DNA of 64,000 bases from Salvelinus alpinus (taxonomy: Eukaryota; Chordata; Actinopteri; Salmoniformes; Salmonidae), in assembly GCF_045679555.1 (NCBI RefSeq), contig NC_092090.1, positions 33,840,731 to 33,904,730 of the forward strand. Direction: 5' to 3'. The notes beneath the pieces are model-generated. The model was not told the origin of the DNA, ran no database searches, and saw only the letters and a program-made list of their open reading frames with translations. Below are positions 49,949 to 61,649 of this stretch, piece after piece. The position numbers and the translations under genes are program-made. Each line of letters starts with the position of its first letter. Position 1 is the first letter of the stretch.

Positions 49949-51394
49949 AAACTAAGCAAAAAAAGAAACGTCCCTTTTTCAGGACCCTGTCTTTCAAAGA
50001 TAATTTGTAAAAATCCAAATTACTTCACAGATCTTCATTGTAAAGGGTTTAAACACTGTTTCCCATGCTTGTTTAAAGAACCAAAAACAATTAATGAACA
50101 TGCACCTGTGGAACGGTTGTTAAGACACTAACAGCTTAGACGGTAGGCAATTTAGGTCAGTTATGAAAACTTAAGACACTAAAGAGGCCTTTCTACTGAC
50201 TCTGAAAAACACAAAGAAACATGCCCAGGTTCCCTGCTCATCTGCGTGAACGTGCCTTAGGCATGCTGCAAGGAGGCATGAGGACTGCAGATGTAGCCAG
50301 GGCAATAAATGGCAATGTTTGTACTGTGAAACGCCTAAGACAGCGCTACAGGGAGACAGGACGGACAGCTGATCGTCCTCACAGTGGCAGACCACGTGTA
50401 ACAACACCTGCACAGGATCGGTACATCCGAACATCACACCTGCTGGACAGGTACAGGATGGCAACAACAACTGCCCGAGTTACACCAGGAACGCATAATC
50501 CCTCCATCAGTACTGACTGTCTGCAATAGGCTGAGAGAGGCTGGACTGAGGGCTTGTAGGCCTGTTGTAAGGCAGGTCCTCACCAGACCCACAAACCCAC
50601 CGTCGCTGGACCAGACAGGACTGGCAAAAGTGCTCTTCACTGACGAGTCGCGGTTTTGTCTTACCAGGGGTGATGGTCGGATTTGAGTTTATCGTCGAAG
50701 GAATGAGCGTTACACCGAGGCCTGTACTTTGGAGCGGGATCGATTTGGAGTTGGAGGGTCCGTCATGGTCTGGGGCGGTGTGTCACAGCATCATCGGACT
50801 GAGCTTGTCATTGCAGGCAATCTCAACGCTGTGCGTAACAGGGAAGACATCCTCCTCTCTCGTGGTACCCTTCCTGCAGGCTCATCCTGACATGACCCTC
50901 CAGAATGACAATGCCACCAGCAATACTGTTTGTTCTGTGTGTGATTTCCTGCAAGACAGGAATGTCAGTGTTCTGCCATGGCCAGCGAAGAGCCCTGATC
51001 TCAATCCCATTGAGCACGTCTGGGACCTGCTGGATCGCAGGATGAGGGCTAGGGCCATTCCCACTAGAAATGTCTGGGAACTTGCAGGTGCCTTGGTGGA
51101 AGAGGGGAGTATCAACTCACAGCAAGAACTGGCAAATCTGGTGCAGTACATGAGGAGATGCACTGCAGTACTTAATGCAGCTGGTGACCACACCAGATAC
51201 TAACTGTTACTTTTGATATTGACCCCTCATTTGTTCAGGGACACATTATTACATTTCTGTTAGTCACATGTCTGTGGAACTTGTTCAGTTTGTCTCAGTT
51301 GTTGAATCTTATGTTCATACAAATATTTACACATGATATGTTTGCTGAAAATAAATGCAGTTAACAGTGAGGACGTTTATTTTTTTGCTGAGTT
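49949..51394 (+). mobile_element. Tc1-like transposon of a third family
   Basis: Terminal AAACTAAGCAAAAAAAGAAACG at the left and the matching inverse GTTTATTTTTTTGCTGAGTTT at the right, about 1.45 kb apart. It lies 3' of GOLM2, between it and CTDSPL2. The left TIR has one substitution relative to the right, and a decayed target site makes the exact edge uncertain by a few bases. Confidence 0.9.
50221..51203 (+). pseudogene. Frameshifted Tc1-type transposase (third family)
   Basis: 50221-50529 gives an N-terminal helix-turn-helix domain (MPRFPAHLRERALGMLQGGM, then TVKRLRQRYRETGRTADRP) and the GRPRVT linker. The first catalytic Asp (TDESRF) is near 50640. 50670-51203 contains TLQNDNATSNT (second Asp) and [14 protein letters not shown] (Glu), and ends AAGDHTRY-stop. 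Frame changes near 50490-50520 and 50660-50820 break it. Confidence 0.88.
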
Positions 51395-52119
51395 TGTTAG
51401 TGCTACCAGAAGCCTCTCTGTTGTAATCAAATCCACATCACCAGATTATTTTGATTCAGTTCAAATGATTCAGTTCAAAAGCCACTGTATCATTTATAGT
51501 ATTTTCAATTAATCAATTACATTTTAATCAAAGCTCGTTATTAGTCTGCATAGAAGACCCCCAAATATCAAGCAATTGCAAGTAAAAACCAACAAGCTGT
51601 ATGGAGAAAAAAATCTACAAAATACCCGTTAAGGAAGAAACCTCGAGAGGAACCACACTTATGGGTGCTCGGGGGATTCAGGACCAGGTAACGGTATGTA
51701 CTGTCTGAGTATCTCCGGGGCTGTACTGTTTTTCAAATAAAAGGGGTGTGAGTTCATGTGCCAAAGCAAAGGGGAAAATTAGTTATATTACGCTGGCCCG
51801 TGTTGAACCGGCAAATGGCCCGGCACGTCATCGGGTGAAAGCGGGGAGGGAGGAGCGCCCGTCTCAAATCAAACAGTAATCTGCGCGGTTTGGTCATGTC
51901 AGCATGGTGCATCGTCCAGAAACATCTCTTCCATAAAATAAATGAATTTTCAAACTAGGTTTTCATTGGGAAGGCAGGTAAAGGGTTTTATCCAAAGCAA
52001 TCACTGTTGAATGTGAAAACACAAAAACTGATTTATAACTGACGTCACCTTTGTTTTGAACCGATTTCGCCGTCCGCCAGAGCGGGGCACCTGGCTTACG
52101 CCCGGAAACAGCCCGGTTC
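51395..52119 (+). other. Intergenic, no gene
   Basis: Non-coding sequence. CpG content rises from about 51780 (CGGCAAATGGCCCGGCACG, GAGCGCCCG), which may mark the outer part of the CTDSPL2 promoter region. Confidence 0.4.
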
Positions 52120-52205
52120 CACCATTACATTTACATTTAAGTCATTTAGCAGACGCTCTTATCCAGAGCGACTTACAAATTGAATGCAAATTGACTTACA
52201 CCATG
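52120..52205. repeat. Widespread teleost repeat fragment
   Basis: Contains AAGTCATTTAGCAGACGCTC and TTATCCAGAGCGACTTACA, a block I recognise as very common in teleost genomes. It abuts the LINE fragment on its right. Confidence 0.6.
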
Positions 52206-52234
52206 AATGCAATCACTTCACCCGAAGTGACCTT

Positions 52235-52640
52235 TGCCAGACTCCAGTGACCCAAGTTACGGCAAGCGGTACCGGAGCGCCAAGTCTAGGACCAACAGCC
52301 TCCTCAACGGCTTCTACCCCCATGCCATTAGACTGCTGAACAATTATACCCCCCCCTACACTGCTGCTACTCGCTGTTTGTTACCTATGGCATAGTCACT
52401 TCGCCCCCACCTACATGTACAGATTACCTCAATTGACTTGGTACCGGTGCCCCCTGTATATAGCCTAGTTATTCTTATTGTGTTATTTTTTATTATTACT
52501 TTTTATGTTAGCCTACTTCGTAAATATGTTCTTCTTCTTGAACTGCACTGTTGGTTACGGGCTTGTAAGTAAGCATTTCACGGTAAAGTCTACACTTGTT
52601 GTATTCGGTGCATGTGGCAAATAAAGTTTGATTTGATTCA
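52235..52640 (+). mobile_element. 3' end of a LINE
   Basis: The plus strand encodes a short C-terminal module (YGKRYRSAKSRTNSLLNGFY, then PHAIRLLNN), followed by a 3' UTR and a TTTGATTTGATT tail. That tail is the same type as on the LINE at 31690. Strongly 5'-truncated, about 400 bp. Confidence 0.8.
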
Positions 52641-52699
52641 AACTCTTCTCACCGGGGTACCCGGGCCAGATAAACGAACCACCTCATTGACGCCTCTGG

Positions 52700-52930
52700 C
52701 TCAAGCGGTCCTCTGTCATCCGGGTATCTGCATCGAGAGAGTGTGGGTGAGGAGGCGGGAAATGGCGTCTGGGTGCACATCGCAGTATCAGCTACTAGAC
52801 GGTTCATAAAAATAGCAAAGCAGAGAGGAAACAAGAAGAAAAGAAGAAGAAGCAGCTGCTGTCCGCACCGTGGCAGCCAGCAGTGCTTGATCAGTCAACT
52901 CGTTTTCGAGATACTGTGGAGTACTGTAAA
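52700..52930 (+). promoter_or_regulatory. ctdspl2: Probable promoter / non-coding first exon of CTDSPL2
   Basis: A purine-rich (AAGAAGAAAAGAAGAAGAAG) and then GC-richer segment ends in TACTGTAAA followed by a consensus donor GTAAGT at 52931. The next acceptor in the right orientation before CTDSPL2 coding sequence is at 61336. The exon's 5' limit is not visible. The exon call rests on the donor and position only. Confidence 0.45.
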
Positions 52931-54146
52931 GTAAGTAGGGATTATTTCAAGCGTCTTTCAGCATGTGTGAGTGACGTACAAATAAATATTTTCCTTTCTC
53001 GCCCCCAAGGCATGGACAACAGCAATCTAACGTACAGTAGCTAGCTAGCCAGCCAATTTGACCCTCTGTCTTGCTAAAATCTCGGCCTCCTGGTTTGCTA
53101 ACATGTAACCATTTTGCTGCGGAAAATTACTCAATGGTTTTGTACATTTTGGTTTGATTTCTTGTACATTTACAACAGTCTTGATTAACTTGCCTAAAAC
53201 AGCTAATTGACTAGATCCATGTTGCCACGCTAGGTAGCTAACCAGCTAGCAAAGTTTAGGTAGTGCTAGCTAATTAAGTTTTGCTAATGTTAGTTAACGT
53301 TAGCAACTAGCTAGCTAGTCAAATTTGTCTTTGGACAGAAAGGGCTAAAATATTGCTTGTCCAGCCTCTCGCAACCTAAGTTTAATTTCGTTAGCTAGAT
53401 GTTATAACAGCTAACCGTATAGCTAAACCGCTAACATTTCTCAGTTGAAAATGGACAGTGAGAAATGGCAGGTACAGTAGCTAGTTATCTAGGTACTGTG
53501 TTTTTTGCGAGTTAGCCGTCACGGCTAGCTAACGTGGACTAACCTCGCGCGCTGTTTTCGAACGATGTTTGTTACTTGTTAACAGCTTGCGAACTCGCGT
53601 GATGTTTAGCTAGTTAGTTACTATTGGTGTCCTGCTTTTACGGCCTTCTACCTGGACACGAGTGGTCGGTAGCAAGCTTTAATTTCCCGCCCACTGTGTA
53701 TACAAGCCTGGTTAGGGCTGCCCGTCCATGGACATAGAACAAGTTAGTTGGTAATTAGCTCTGGACCAAGTGCGAAAGCTTTCCATGTTTTCTTTTGAAT
53801 TGCAACCAGCATTGGCCCATTACACGAAGGAGTCAGAAACATTTTGAACAGTGACAATTCGATTAACTTGCCATTAGACTGTCTAGTTAGCTAACTAGCT
53901 ATTTCAATGAAGTGTGCGTGGTGTTCCCACTTTCCACTCATTTTGATTGACCATCCCCTCATCAACCATACCTTCCACATGTTATGGAACGATGCACCGC
54001 CACCACCAAACAATTAGTAGTGAGGGCGAATGAATGGGCTGCTGCAGTCACTATGGGAACTCTTTCTAGAGCCCACAATTTAAGTCCAGGTAGCAGATAA
54101 TGGACCTTAATAACAGATACTTATGTAGTTGGTGCTGTATATTTAA

Positions 54147-54680
54147 GCATTAAGGCCCGAGGGTGGGTGGTATATGGCCAATATACCACATGTAAGGGCT
54201 GTTCTTAGGCAAGAAGAACCGTGGAAGGCTGTGACACGGACCTTAGCCGCTGTATATTGACCATATTTCACAAACCCCTGGGGTGCCTTATTGCTATTAT
54301 AAATGGGTTACCAATGTAATTAGACCAGTAAAAATACATATTTTGTCATAACTGTGCTATAAGGTCTGAAAAACCATGGCTTTCAGCATTCAGGGCTCGA
54401 ACCACACAGTTTAGAATTTATTTATAGTAGTATATAATGGTTCCAGCTGTGGTATCAGACGGTATACTACGGACATGACAAAGCATGTATTTGTACTGTT
54501 CTAATTATGTTGTAACCAGTTTATAATAAAAATAAGGCACTTTGGTGTTTGTGGTACATGGCCAATAAACCACTGCTAAGGGCTGTATCCAGTCACTCCG
54601 TGTTGCGTCGTGCTTAAGAACAGACAATAGCTATGGTATATTGGACATATACCACACCCTCTCGTCTTACTGCGTAAAAC
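54147..54680. repeat. Long inverted-repeat (foldback) pair of a MITE-like element
   Basis: The left half (54147-54420) is an inverted, diverged copy of the right half (54430-54680). GGTGGTATATGGCCAATATA, AGGGCTGTTCTTAGG and CCTTATTGCTATTATAAA on the left correspond to CCATATACCACACC-like, GCTTAAGAACAGAC and TTTATAATAAAAATAAGGC on the right. The right half matches the LINE-interrupted repeat at 27440-31145. Confidence 0.75.
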
Positions 54681-55224
54681 GTTTTAAGGATCTGACACTT
54701 TTTTTCACATTTTTGGGGGGTGGCAGGCAGGCACAGCAAGGGTTCAAAATGTGAACATAAATTGATTTGATCAAACAAAACTATGCTACATTTTATTTTT
54801 GGGACCCTCAGGATGACAAATCAGAGCAGGATAACTTAATGTAAGTATATTATTTACCTTCAGAGGTGAATGTATCAAACAGTTGCCATGATACATTTTT
54901 TGTTGTTGTGCACTCTCCTCAAATAAAACAATTTTCCCCCCACTGTAATAGCTACTGTAAATTGGACAGTGCTGTTAGATTAACAAGAATTTAAGCTTTC
55001 TGCCCATATAAGGCATGTTTGTTCTGGGAAATGTTCTTGTTACTTGCAACATCATGCTAATCACATTAGCGCACGTTAGCTCAAACGTCCTGGGCGGCAC
55101 CGATCCCGTGGAGGTTAAATATACATGAGTTTTAACTCTAAAATATCTTTGTTACTTTACAGTTCATGCTCCCAGTATATAAGGAAAGCCCCCAATGCAA
55201 GATCGACTTTTCTATGATTCACTT

Positions 55225-55332
55225 GGTGGGGGGACCTATTGCCTGTAACCTACTGTACATGGTGGGGGAACATATTTCCTGTAGCCTACTGTACATGGTG
55301 GGGGAACATATTTCCTGTAGCCTACTGTACAT
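55225..55332 (+). repeat. Minisatellite, three 36-bp units
   Basis: Units 55225-55260, 55261-55296 and 55297-55332. The last two are identical (GGTGGGGGAACATATTTCCT... TACTGTACAT); the first differs at several sites. It lies inside a short ORF only because 36 is divisible by three. It is in CTDSPL2 intron 1. Confidence 0.95.
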
Positions 55333-55675
55333 GGTGAGCTGTAAGTGGCACTTCCACTTTTTTAATATGGAAAACGGCTGAGGAATTTTCTACAATATTC
55401 ACACCATATTGACACAATTTTTTATAGAACAAAAATGTAAATTCATCAGCTATGTGGAAATATGTATTTGTGTGTACATTATAAAGCAAGTGAATACTCT
55501 CCCCCCCGGTTTTAGCTTGCAGTCTACAGTAGATGGCTAGGTTTAGGATATTCACTAGCCCACACCAGTGACAAACGTAGATATGTTATTGACTTACACA
55601 AGCAAAATCGAGATCACTTATTTTACTTGCTAGAAATGGCCACATTCATTCAGATATGAAGGAAGAGGATGGCTA

Positions 55676-56224
55676 CAGCTGAAGTTGGAAGTTTACATAC
55701 ACCTTAGCCAAATAACAGTTATACTCAGTTTTTCACAATTCCTGACATTTAATCCTAGTAAAAAATCCATGTCTTAGGTCAGTTTGGATCACCATTTTAT
55801 TTTAAGAATGTGATATGTCAGAATTTGCTGGTTTCTTTTGATTTTCCCATGATGTCAAGCAAAAAGGCACTGAGTTTGAAGGTAGGCCTTGAAAATACAT
55901 CCACAGGTACACCTCCAAGTGACTCAAATTATGTCAATTAGCCTATCAGAAGCTTCTAAAGCCATGACATAATTTTCTGGAATTCTCCAAGCTGTTTAAA
56001 GACACAGTCAACTTAGTGTATGTAAACTTCTGACCCACTGGAATTGTGATACAGTGAAATAATCTCTGTAAACAATTGTTGGAAAAATTACTTGTCATGC
56101 ACAAAGTAGTTGTCCTAACCGACTTGTCAAAACTATAGTTTGTTAACAAGAAATTTGTGGAATGGCTGAAAAATTTGTTTTAATGACTCCAATCTAGATG
56201 TATGTAAACTTCCGACTTCAACTG
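55676..56224 (-). mobile_element. Internally deleted Sleeping Beauty-type Tc1 element, 549 bp
   Basis: Outer termini CAGCTGAAGTTGGAAG and CTTCCGACTTCAACTG flanked by TA (55674-55675, 56225-56226). A deletion near 55825 removes nearly all the transposase and the inner binding-like repeat of the left end. The right end keeps inner (near 56015) and outer repeats. The element is non-autonomous. Confidence 0.93.
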
Positions 56225-59200
56225 TAGCTATAGCAAGCAAATGTTAGCAGCTGCTTCTTCAACAAGAAGTAACTGACAATGTTGATCCTAAGATAAAATA
56301 AAAGTTCTTATTAAGCAAAATCTCCCATTGGCCCTTCCAAAGAAAACAACATGGGCTTCTCTGAAATACGATCAGATCCATCGGCCGACTTAAATTCATT
56401 TCACTCTCCAGGCTGTATAGAAAACTCCCCTGGAGTTACACAATGTCCGAATTACCGTAACGCTCAGCCCCCACAAACATCTTAAACTTGCTCTATATAG
56501 TAAGTGAACTCCTTTTTCCCATTGGCTTGTACCTATAGTATGACAGCGTCAGCAGTTAGCTACCAACTGCTGGCAGACGTGTTGGTTAGTTTTCAGAGTT
56601 ATTTAGATGGAAGACGTGAGCTAAATCCGTTATAGCTAGATAATGTTAGCATAACTCTTTCACTTACCTGGTTGACCTCACTGAAGACCATGATCGGGCT
56701 CGGCTGGTGCTGCTGGCTGTTTTGAGATGCTTTAAAGCCACATTGATGGTAGGGACACCATCCACTTAAATAGCAGCCAACTGTTGTCACTATTGATATC
56801 ATATGCCGGGTTATGATTTGTTGAAGTTAACAGAAAAAATGTTGGTCCTTTTCTGTGATGGCAGCCTTCCCGAAATCAACATCCGCCATTCCAAAATATA
56901 GATGGAAGCTTTCTACAATTTCTCATCTAACCATTCATATATAGATTATACCAAGTGGTCTTTGTATAATGTGTGTTTTAATAGTGCTTACAACCCAAAT
57001 GTTTTGCCCCAGTTCAATTGATTTCAACGTGTAATCGATATGAGTGTTGCGTATACACTTCAATGGCAAAAATGTAGCTGGCTGTCTTCAACAAATTGTC
57101 TTCTACCAGTGATATACACATTATTCCCAGATTCTGTGTGAGTGATTTGTTGCTACTTGTCAAATCAACAGGGTTTTTAGTGCATATGCAATTCGTAAGG
57201 TGCTCATTTAATAACATTTCTTGTCAACAAGAAGCAGCCACAGCATCATTTTCATACTATGTTTTCAATTAATATCATCCAACATACCAGTTACAGCCAA
57301 TCCGAGCTGCTAACGGGTGCCTGCCCGCCTATCGGCTCTTTCGCCACAGATGAGATCACTACACCAGAGTGTGCTTTGTGCTTAACTCAGTCCACGGTGT
57401 TTAACTCACAGCTATCATAAACTTTATCCGATCAATAGCCTAGCCTGCAACACCGCTTGTCCAGCAGACCACAAAACATCATTATCTACTTTTACGTATT
57501 GTTTGGTGGCTAAGCAAGGGTAATAATCCTCTTGAGAGCAGCCTATGAGAGCTTAGGGATGAGATGGTAGCTTTTTTTCAGTGATTGCCGCCACGAGAAA
57601 GCCAACAAATATCTAGCAAATGCTTGAGGTGCTCGTATGATGTTTTTGTGACATCTTCAATCAATTGATTTGACATTAATTTGGGACTACGGGGGAGGTA
57701 TAAAACTATTTATTTTCAAAATGTTTTCTAATTTTCTCCTGATTTTTAAGCTCAAACAAAACCTTCCATTTCCCTATGCTGCACAACTATATTCGGTCAA
57801 CAGTACAGATCACTCCCGTGATGTCAAGAGTTTTTAGATAAACTGAAAGCAAACTCATAAAAATACCCACAGAGGTGGTGCAGTTTATAGGCACCCATTC
57901 TCTACTGATGAGGTGGGAGAGAGACTGCTCCGCAAAAGCTAGTCAAATGAGATGTTTCTGTGTAAAAACAAAAGTAGACAGAGAACTATGAATGAAAATG
58001 GGACAGAATTTGATGCTGATCAACTGAGATATACCATGCATAAAAGGTTTCCTATGTGTAAATAAAAACAAGATGAAGCGATGCATGTAGAAATTAATTA
58101 ATGTGATGCAGGTGTGTTAAGTTCAAATGTTCCATTATGTAAAACCATTTGATGCACTGAATTGGGCTGGTCTTAAAGCACTCAAATTGAAGTGCTTTAT
58201 AAGATTATAATATAAATAACCCTGTTCAAATCTGGCCCCTGTAAGAATTTAGTTGAGTAACCCTGCAGTAGGGTAAACTGAGCCACGATAAAATGAGGTA
58301 ATACCCTGTTAGATTTTTAACAACTTGCATTGTTGTCACACCACTGAGCTATGTGTGCATGAGGCCATTTCAATGGTTCTCACACCGCTTCAAACATAAT
58401 TTTTTTTGTATTGTTTTAGAACTCACTTGTGTGAATGTGCAAATAGCTAGCATCTAGCTACTATACATGTCATTTTCTTTGTAGCGTGTGTAACAGCTGG
58501 TTGTAATTTCAGAAGTATGGGGGCAGTGAAAATGGATAGTCTACTATATTTTTCTGAAATATAGCTTTATCCGCAACCTTACTTGATTTGATGTGTGTTA
58601 TATATCCATAGATCTAATTTTTTGTTTAAATAAAGAAAGAGAAAAAAGGAAATCCTCTTCCCCAGTATAGTGTTTCTGTTGCTGATGGCTGCATCCTTGG
58701 TTTGTTGGAAGCTGTGAATGAGTCATGCTTTGAGATGGTAAAAAATAGGCATGCTGTGACTAGAGGAACTGTATGTGTGTGATTCGTGTTCATTGGCTCT
58801 TACATACATGCTGAGTTCTGCAGGCAAAATTGAGGCGTGCCGTATCTGCTGGCTCCTTGGATGGTTTAGCCCGGGGATGTCAAACTCAATCAGCACATGG
58901 GCCATATTGGGGGGGAAACAACATTCGCGGGCCAGACCTAGCCTATTGTTTGTTTTTATAAAAAACGTGCATACAACTGCAACCCACTTATGCACATAGG
59001 ATGCTGTATATAAAAATGTTACATATTAAAACAAGAGATTAAATAATATTTGTCCAGCCTTTGCTGCTATGCTTGCAGATGAGCAAAATATGCTGCAATC
59101 GTAGTCAAAGTATTTAATAACTCCAAATAACAAAAATGTAACTAGGTTAGGCTACTAGGCTACTGCTCAAATGTTGTCATAGGCCTACGTTTCTCCTTTG

Positions 59201-59541
59201 CAATGAGTTTTATTGAAAGGTTTAGCTTTTCGGTTATTAATTGTTACGCTTTAAAAATCGAAGCCAGACTGCAAAAATGTTTGTGGCCTAGGATGACATT
59301 GCTGCGCGCTGTAACAGGACACACGAAAGCAGAGCAATTCACAGATGCAAGTGTAATTACATAAAGCAGAGGACTCAACTGTTGCCTAATTTATACTCAC
59401 ATGTGTGCCCTATTGTCCTTCAGTAGTCATTTATACCTGCGTCTGAATCCATTTCTTAAATTTATGACAACAAATGACATTTTCTGTAGGCTACTGCAAT
59501 AGTCAGTTGGAACGGAAACTTGGCATGGACATTAAGCCGTT
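56225..59541 (+). other. CTDSPL2 intron 1, no gene
   Basis: AT-rich sequence without coding content. A segment near 58870-58960 (GGGATGTCAAACTCAATC, GCGGGCCAGA) resembles the widespread hAT-derived fish repeat. No terminal repeats were found. Confidence 0.45.
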
Positions 59542-59657
59542 GTTTCACATCACTAATGGCACTGACCAAATCTACCGGACTGAAAGTTTAAAAGGTTACA
59601 ACACCTTTTGAACTTTTGGTCCGGTAGATTTGGTCAGTGCCATTAGTGATGTGATAC
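59542..59657. repeat. Near-perfect palindrome in CTDSPL2 intron 1, MITE-like
   Basis: Arms 59545-59579 and 59620-59654 are exact reverse complements over 35 bp (TCACATCACTAATGGCACTG... ACCGGA). The pairing continues imperfectly inward through AAAGTTTAAAAGG / CCTTTTGAACTTT to a loop of about six bases. Total about 116 bp. Confidence 0.92.
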
Positions 59658-61336
59658 AGCATGCAGGCGTGTGTGGCAATGCACTGCTGTTTAGCGTGCA
59701 GCATGTTGGCAGTGCTTTCTGTGACTTGTAGTGCAGCGCATCATGGGCGGTATGGAAGCGGGCCAAAATGAATAGACATCACAAATCAGTGCGCCTTCTG
59801 GTTAGAAATGCTTCACTGGCTGGTTTTGGTCCGCCTGGCCTTGTTTTATGCCTGGCTTAGCCTAACGGAGAGCTAGGTCGTTCCTTCATTCATAAATCAT
59901 CTTATTTAATGGCTATATTATTGTCTAGGCAAAATAATTTTTTTAGCCTCTGGATTTGAAGCTATTTTTAATCTCTAACTTGTTGCTAACCTTTGCTCCC
60001 CTCTCCATTGCGATATTGCGTTGCTCATGGGGCTTGCAGTCATTACAAGGACACGAATGCTGTCATATTACATCAATAGTACCACATAACATCCCCGTCA
60101 TGCTAGTTCAACATCACCGTGACGAAGCAATAGCTGTTAAGACTCTAGTGTTAATTTGGAAATAATCCTCCCTGTGGCATGTATTAAATAAGTCTGGCTA
60201 CTTGTATCTATGGACATGTTGTAGGCACATACGTTCCCCGAATCCCCACCCTGTAATCAGCTGCTAATATCATTTGGGTATTAAAATAAATTGTCCTTCA
60301 CACGTTTTGACAAGGGATGGAAACTTTACATTAGTGACTGAAAAAGGGAGGGTGTGTTCACATTCCAAGGTTCATCTCAGAAGTAAATGGACTTTATTAT
60401 ATTAGGATCTGTTGAGGAAGCGTGTTCACTGTTTAGGCCAGGCGCCATGGTAATGTAATGCAGATGTAGTGAAGCAGTGGGTTTCTCTGCAGTGCAATGG
60501 GAGTGGTGGATAGAGAGGGCTGTGTGTGACCACTGTCTGGCATGGTGCCTGATAGGTCCTGGAAATGATTCAAAATGTGCCAAAATTCTACCAAGATCCA
60601 GCAAAAAAATACCATATGCATTTCAGGTAAAATAACCCACTTTATCTCCCAGGACAGCAAGCTAGCTAAATGTCCATGAATGTTTCATGCGTGTTTCGAC
60701 CTGTCCCCAAATTTAATATAGATTGTTTTGATATTGAACCCGTCTGGTGTTGATGGACAGAATCAACATGCGAACGTGCGGAGCTAGTTTGGTCAGCATG
60801 TGAAAGTAAGCACGGGGTGGGAGGGTGTGCTCCTTGAGAGAAGAGCGCTGTGGTTAATTACAGTAAGTCATTTTCCCTATGTATGTTTTTGTTCGTTAAT
60901 GGAAACAATAGGTCCATCTTATCTCTAATGTCCTCAGATACTGTTTGTGATCAATTTGTCCCATCAGTTGGTCAGTTGTTAGATAAACACATTCACTGAA
61001 GTAGTCTTGAGTACTCAATGGTCGTGTGATGGGTCTTTGGCTCACTGAGGCAGCGATGATGTACTGTGATGCAGAGGAAATGGTGTCTTGAATGCAACCA
61101 GATGTTGGCAGCAGCAGCACTTTTTCTGCTGGTGTTTTTTGTTCACTGAGGGTTTTCAAATCAGCAGCTTGTCCACTCCTTTTTAGCTGTTAGGCTGTAT
61201 ATCATGTGACTGTATGAAGAGGGCGAAAATCAGGTCTTACGCTAACAAACTGTTTTTTCCCCCTCTCTTCCTACCCAATCTTCCCCCATTTGTCTGCTTT
61301 TGCCCATCAACCCGCTTTGCCCTGTCTGTCCTCCAG

Positions 61337-61527
61337 TCTTACATGTGGCTCTTAAAACAATGAGGCTGAGAATGCGGAAGGCATCTCAGCAGTCGAGCCC
61401 TGCCCATGCGCCCCGCACATCCCGGACCAAGCGGAGGCATTCAGAAGTGGAGGAGTGCACACCGACAGGTGGCGGGAGAGGCCTGCTGTCCACCATTAAG
61501 AAATTAATCAGAGGCAATGCTGTGAAG
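61337..61527 (+). CDS. ctdspl2: CTD small phosphatase-like 2, first coding exon (start at 61360)
   Basis: Exon between acceptor CCTCCAG (ends 61336) and donor GTAAGC (61528), with ATG at 61360-61362 and 56 codons in frame to the donor. The N-terminus MRLRMRKASQQS..., then KRRHSEVEE and GLLSTIKKLIRGNAVK, matches the start of vertebrate CTDSPL2 as I remember it (MRLRTRKASQQS... GLLSSIKKFIKG). The protein is an FCP/SCP-like HAD phosphatase; the catalytic domain is C-terminal and lies beyond the window. An upstream in-frame ATG at 61300 is intronic. GOLM2 is the left neighbour, as I recall in human. Confidence 0.92.
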
Positions 61528-61553
61528 GTAAGCTGTCTCTTATCTGTCTCTGA

Positions 61554-61649
61554 AATGGCATCCTATTCCCTATATAGTACACTACTTTTGACCAGAGCCC
61601 TATGAGATTTGGTCAAAAGTAGTGCACTATATAGTGAATAGGGTGCCAT
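61554..61649. mobile_element. Palindromic MITE starting 26 bp after the CTDSPL2 exon donor
   Basis: 40-bp arms 61554-61593 and 61610-61649 (ATGGCATCCTATTCCCTATA... / ...GAATAGGGTGCCAT) are inverse copies with few mismatches around a 16-base loop. The family (CCCTATATAGTGCACTACTT core) is common in fish genomes. Confidence 0.9.

Noticed and set aside
55166-55381. 71-codon ORF with a repeated peptide
   Set aside because: The repeat is a 36-bp minisatellite that happens to keep frame. There is no splice, start-context or protein evidence.
61300-61359. Upstream in-frame ATG at 61300 as CTDSPL2 start
   Set aside because: It lies before the acceptor at 61336 in a pyrimidine-rich intron end. The conserved N-terminus begins at 61360.
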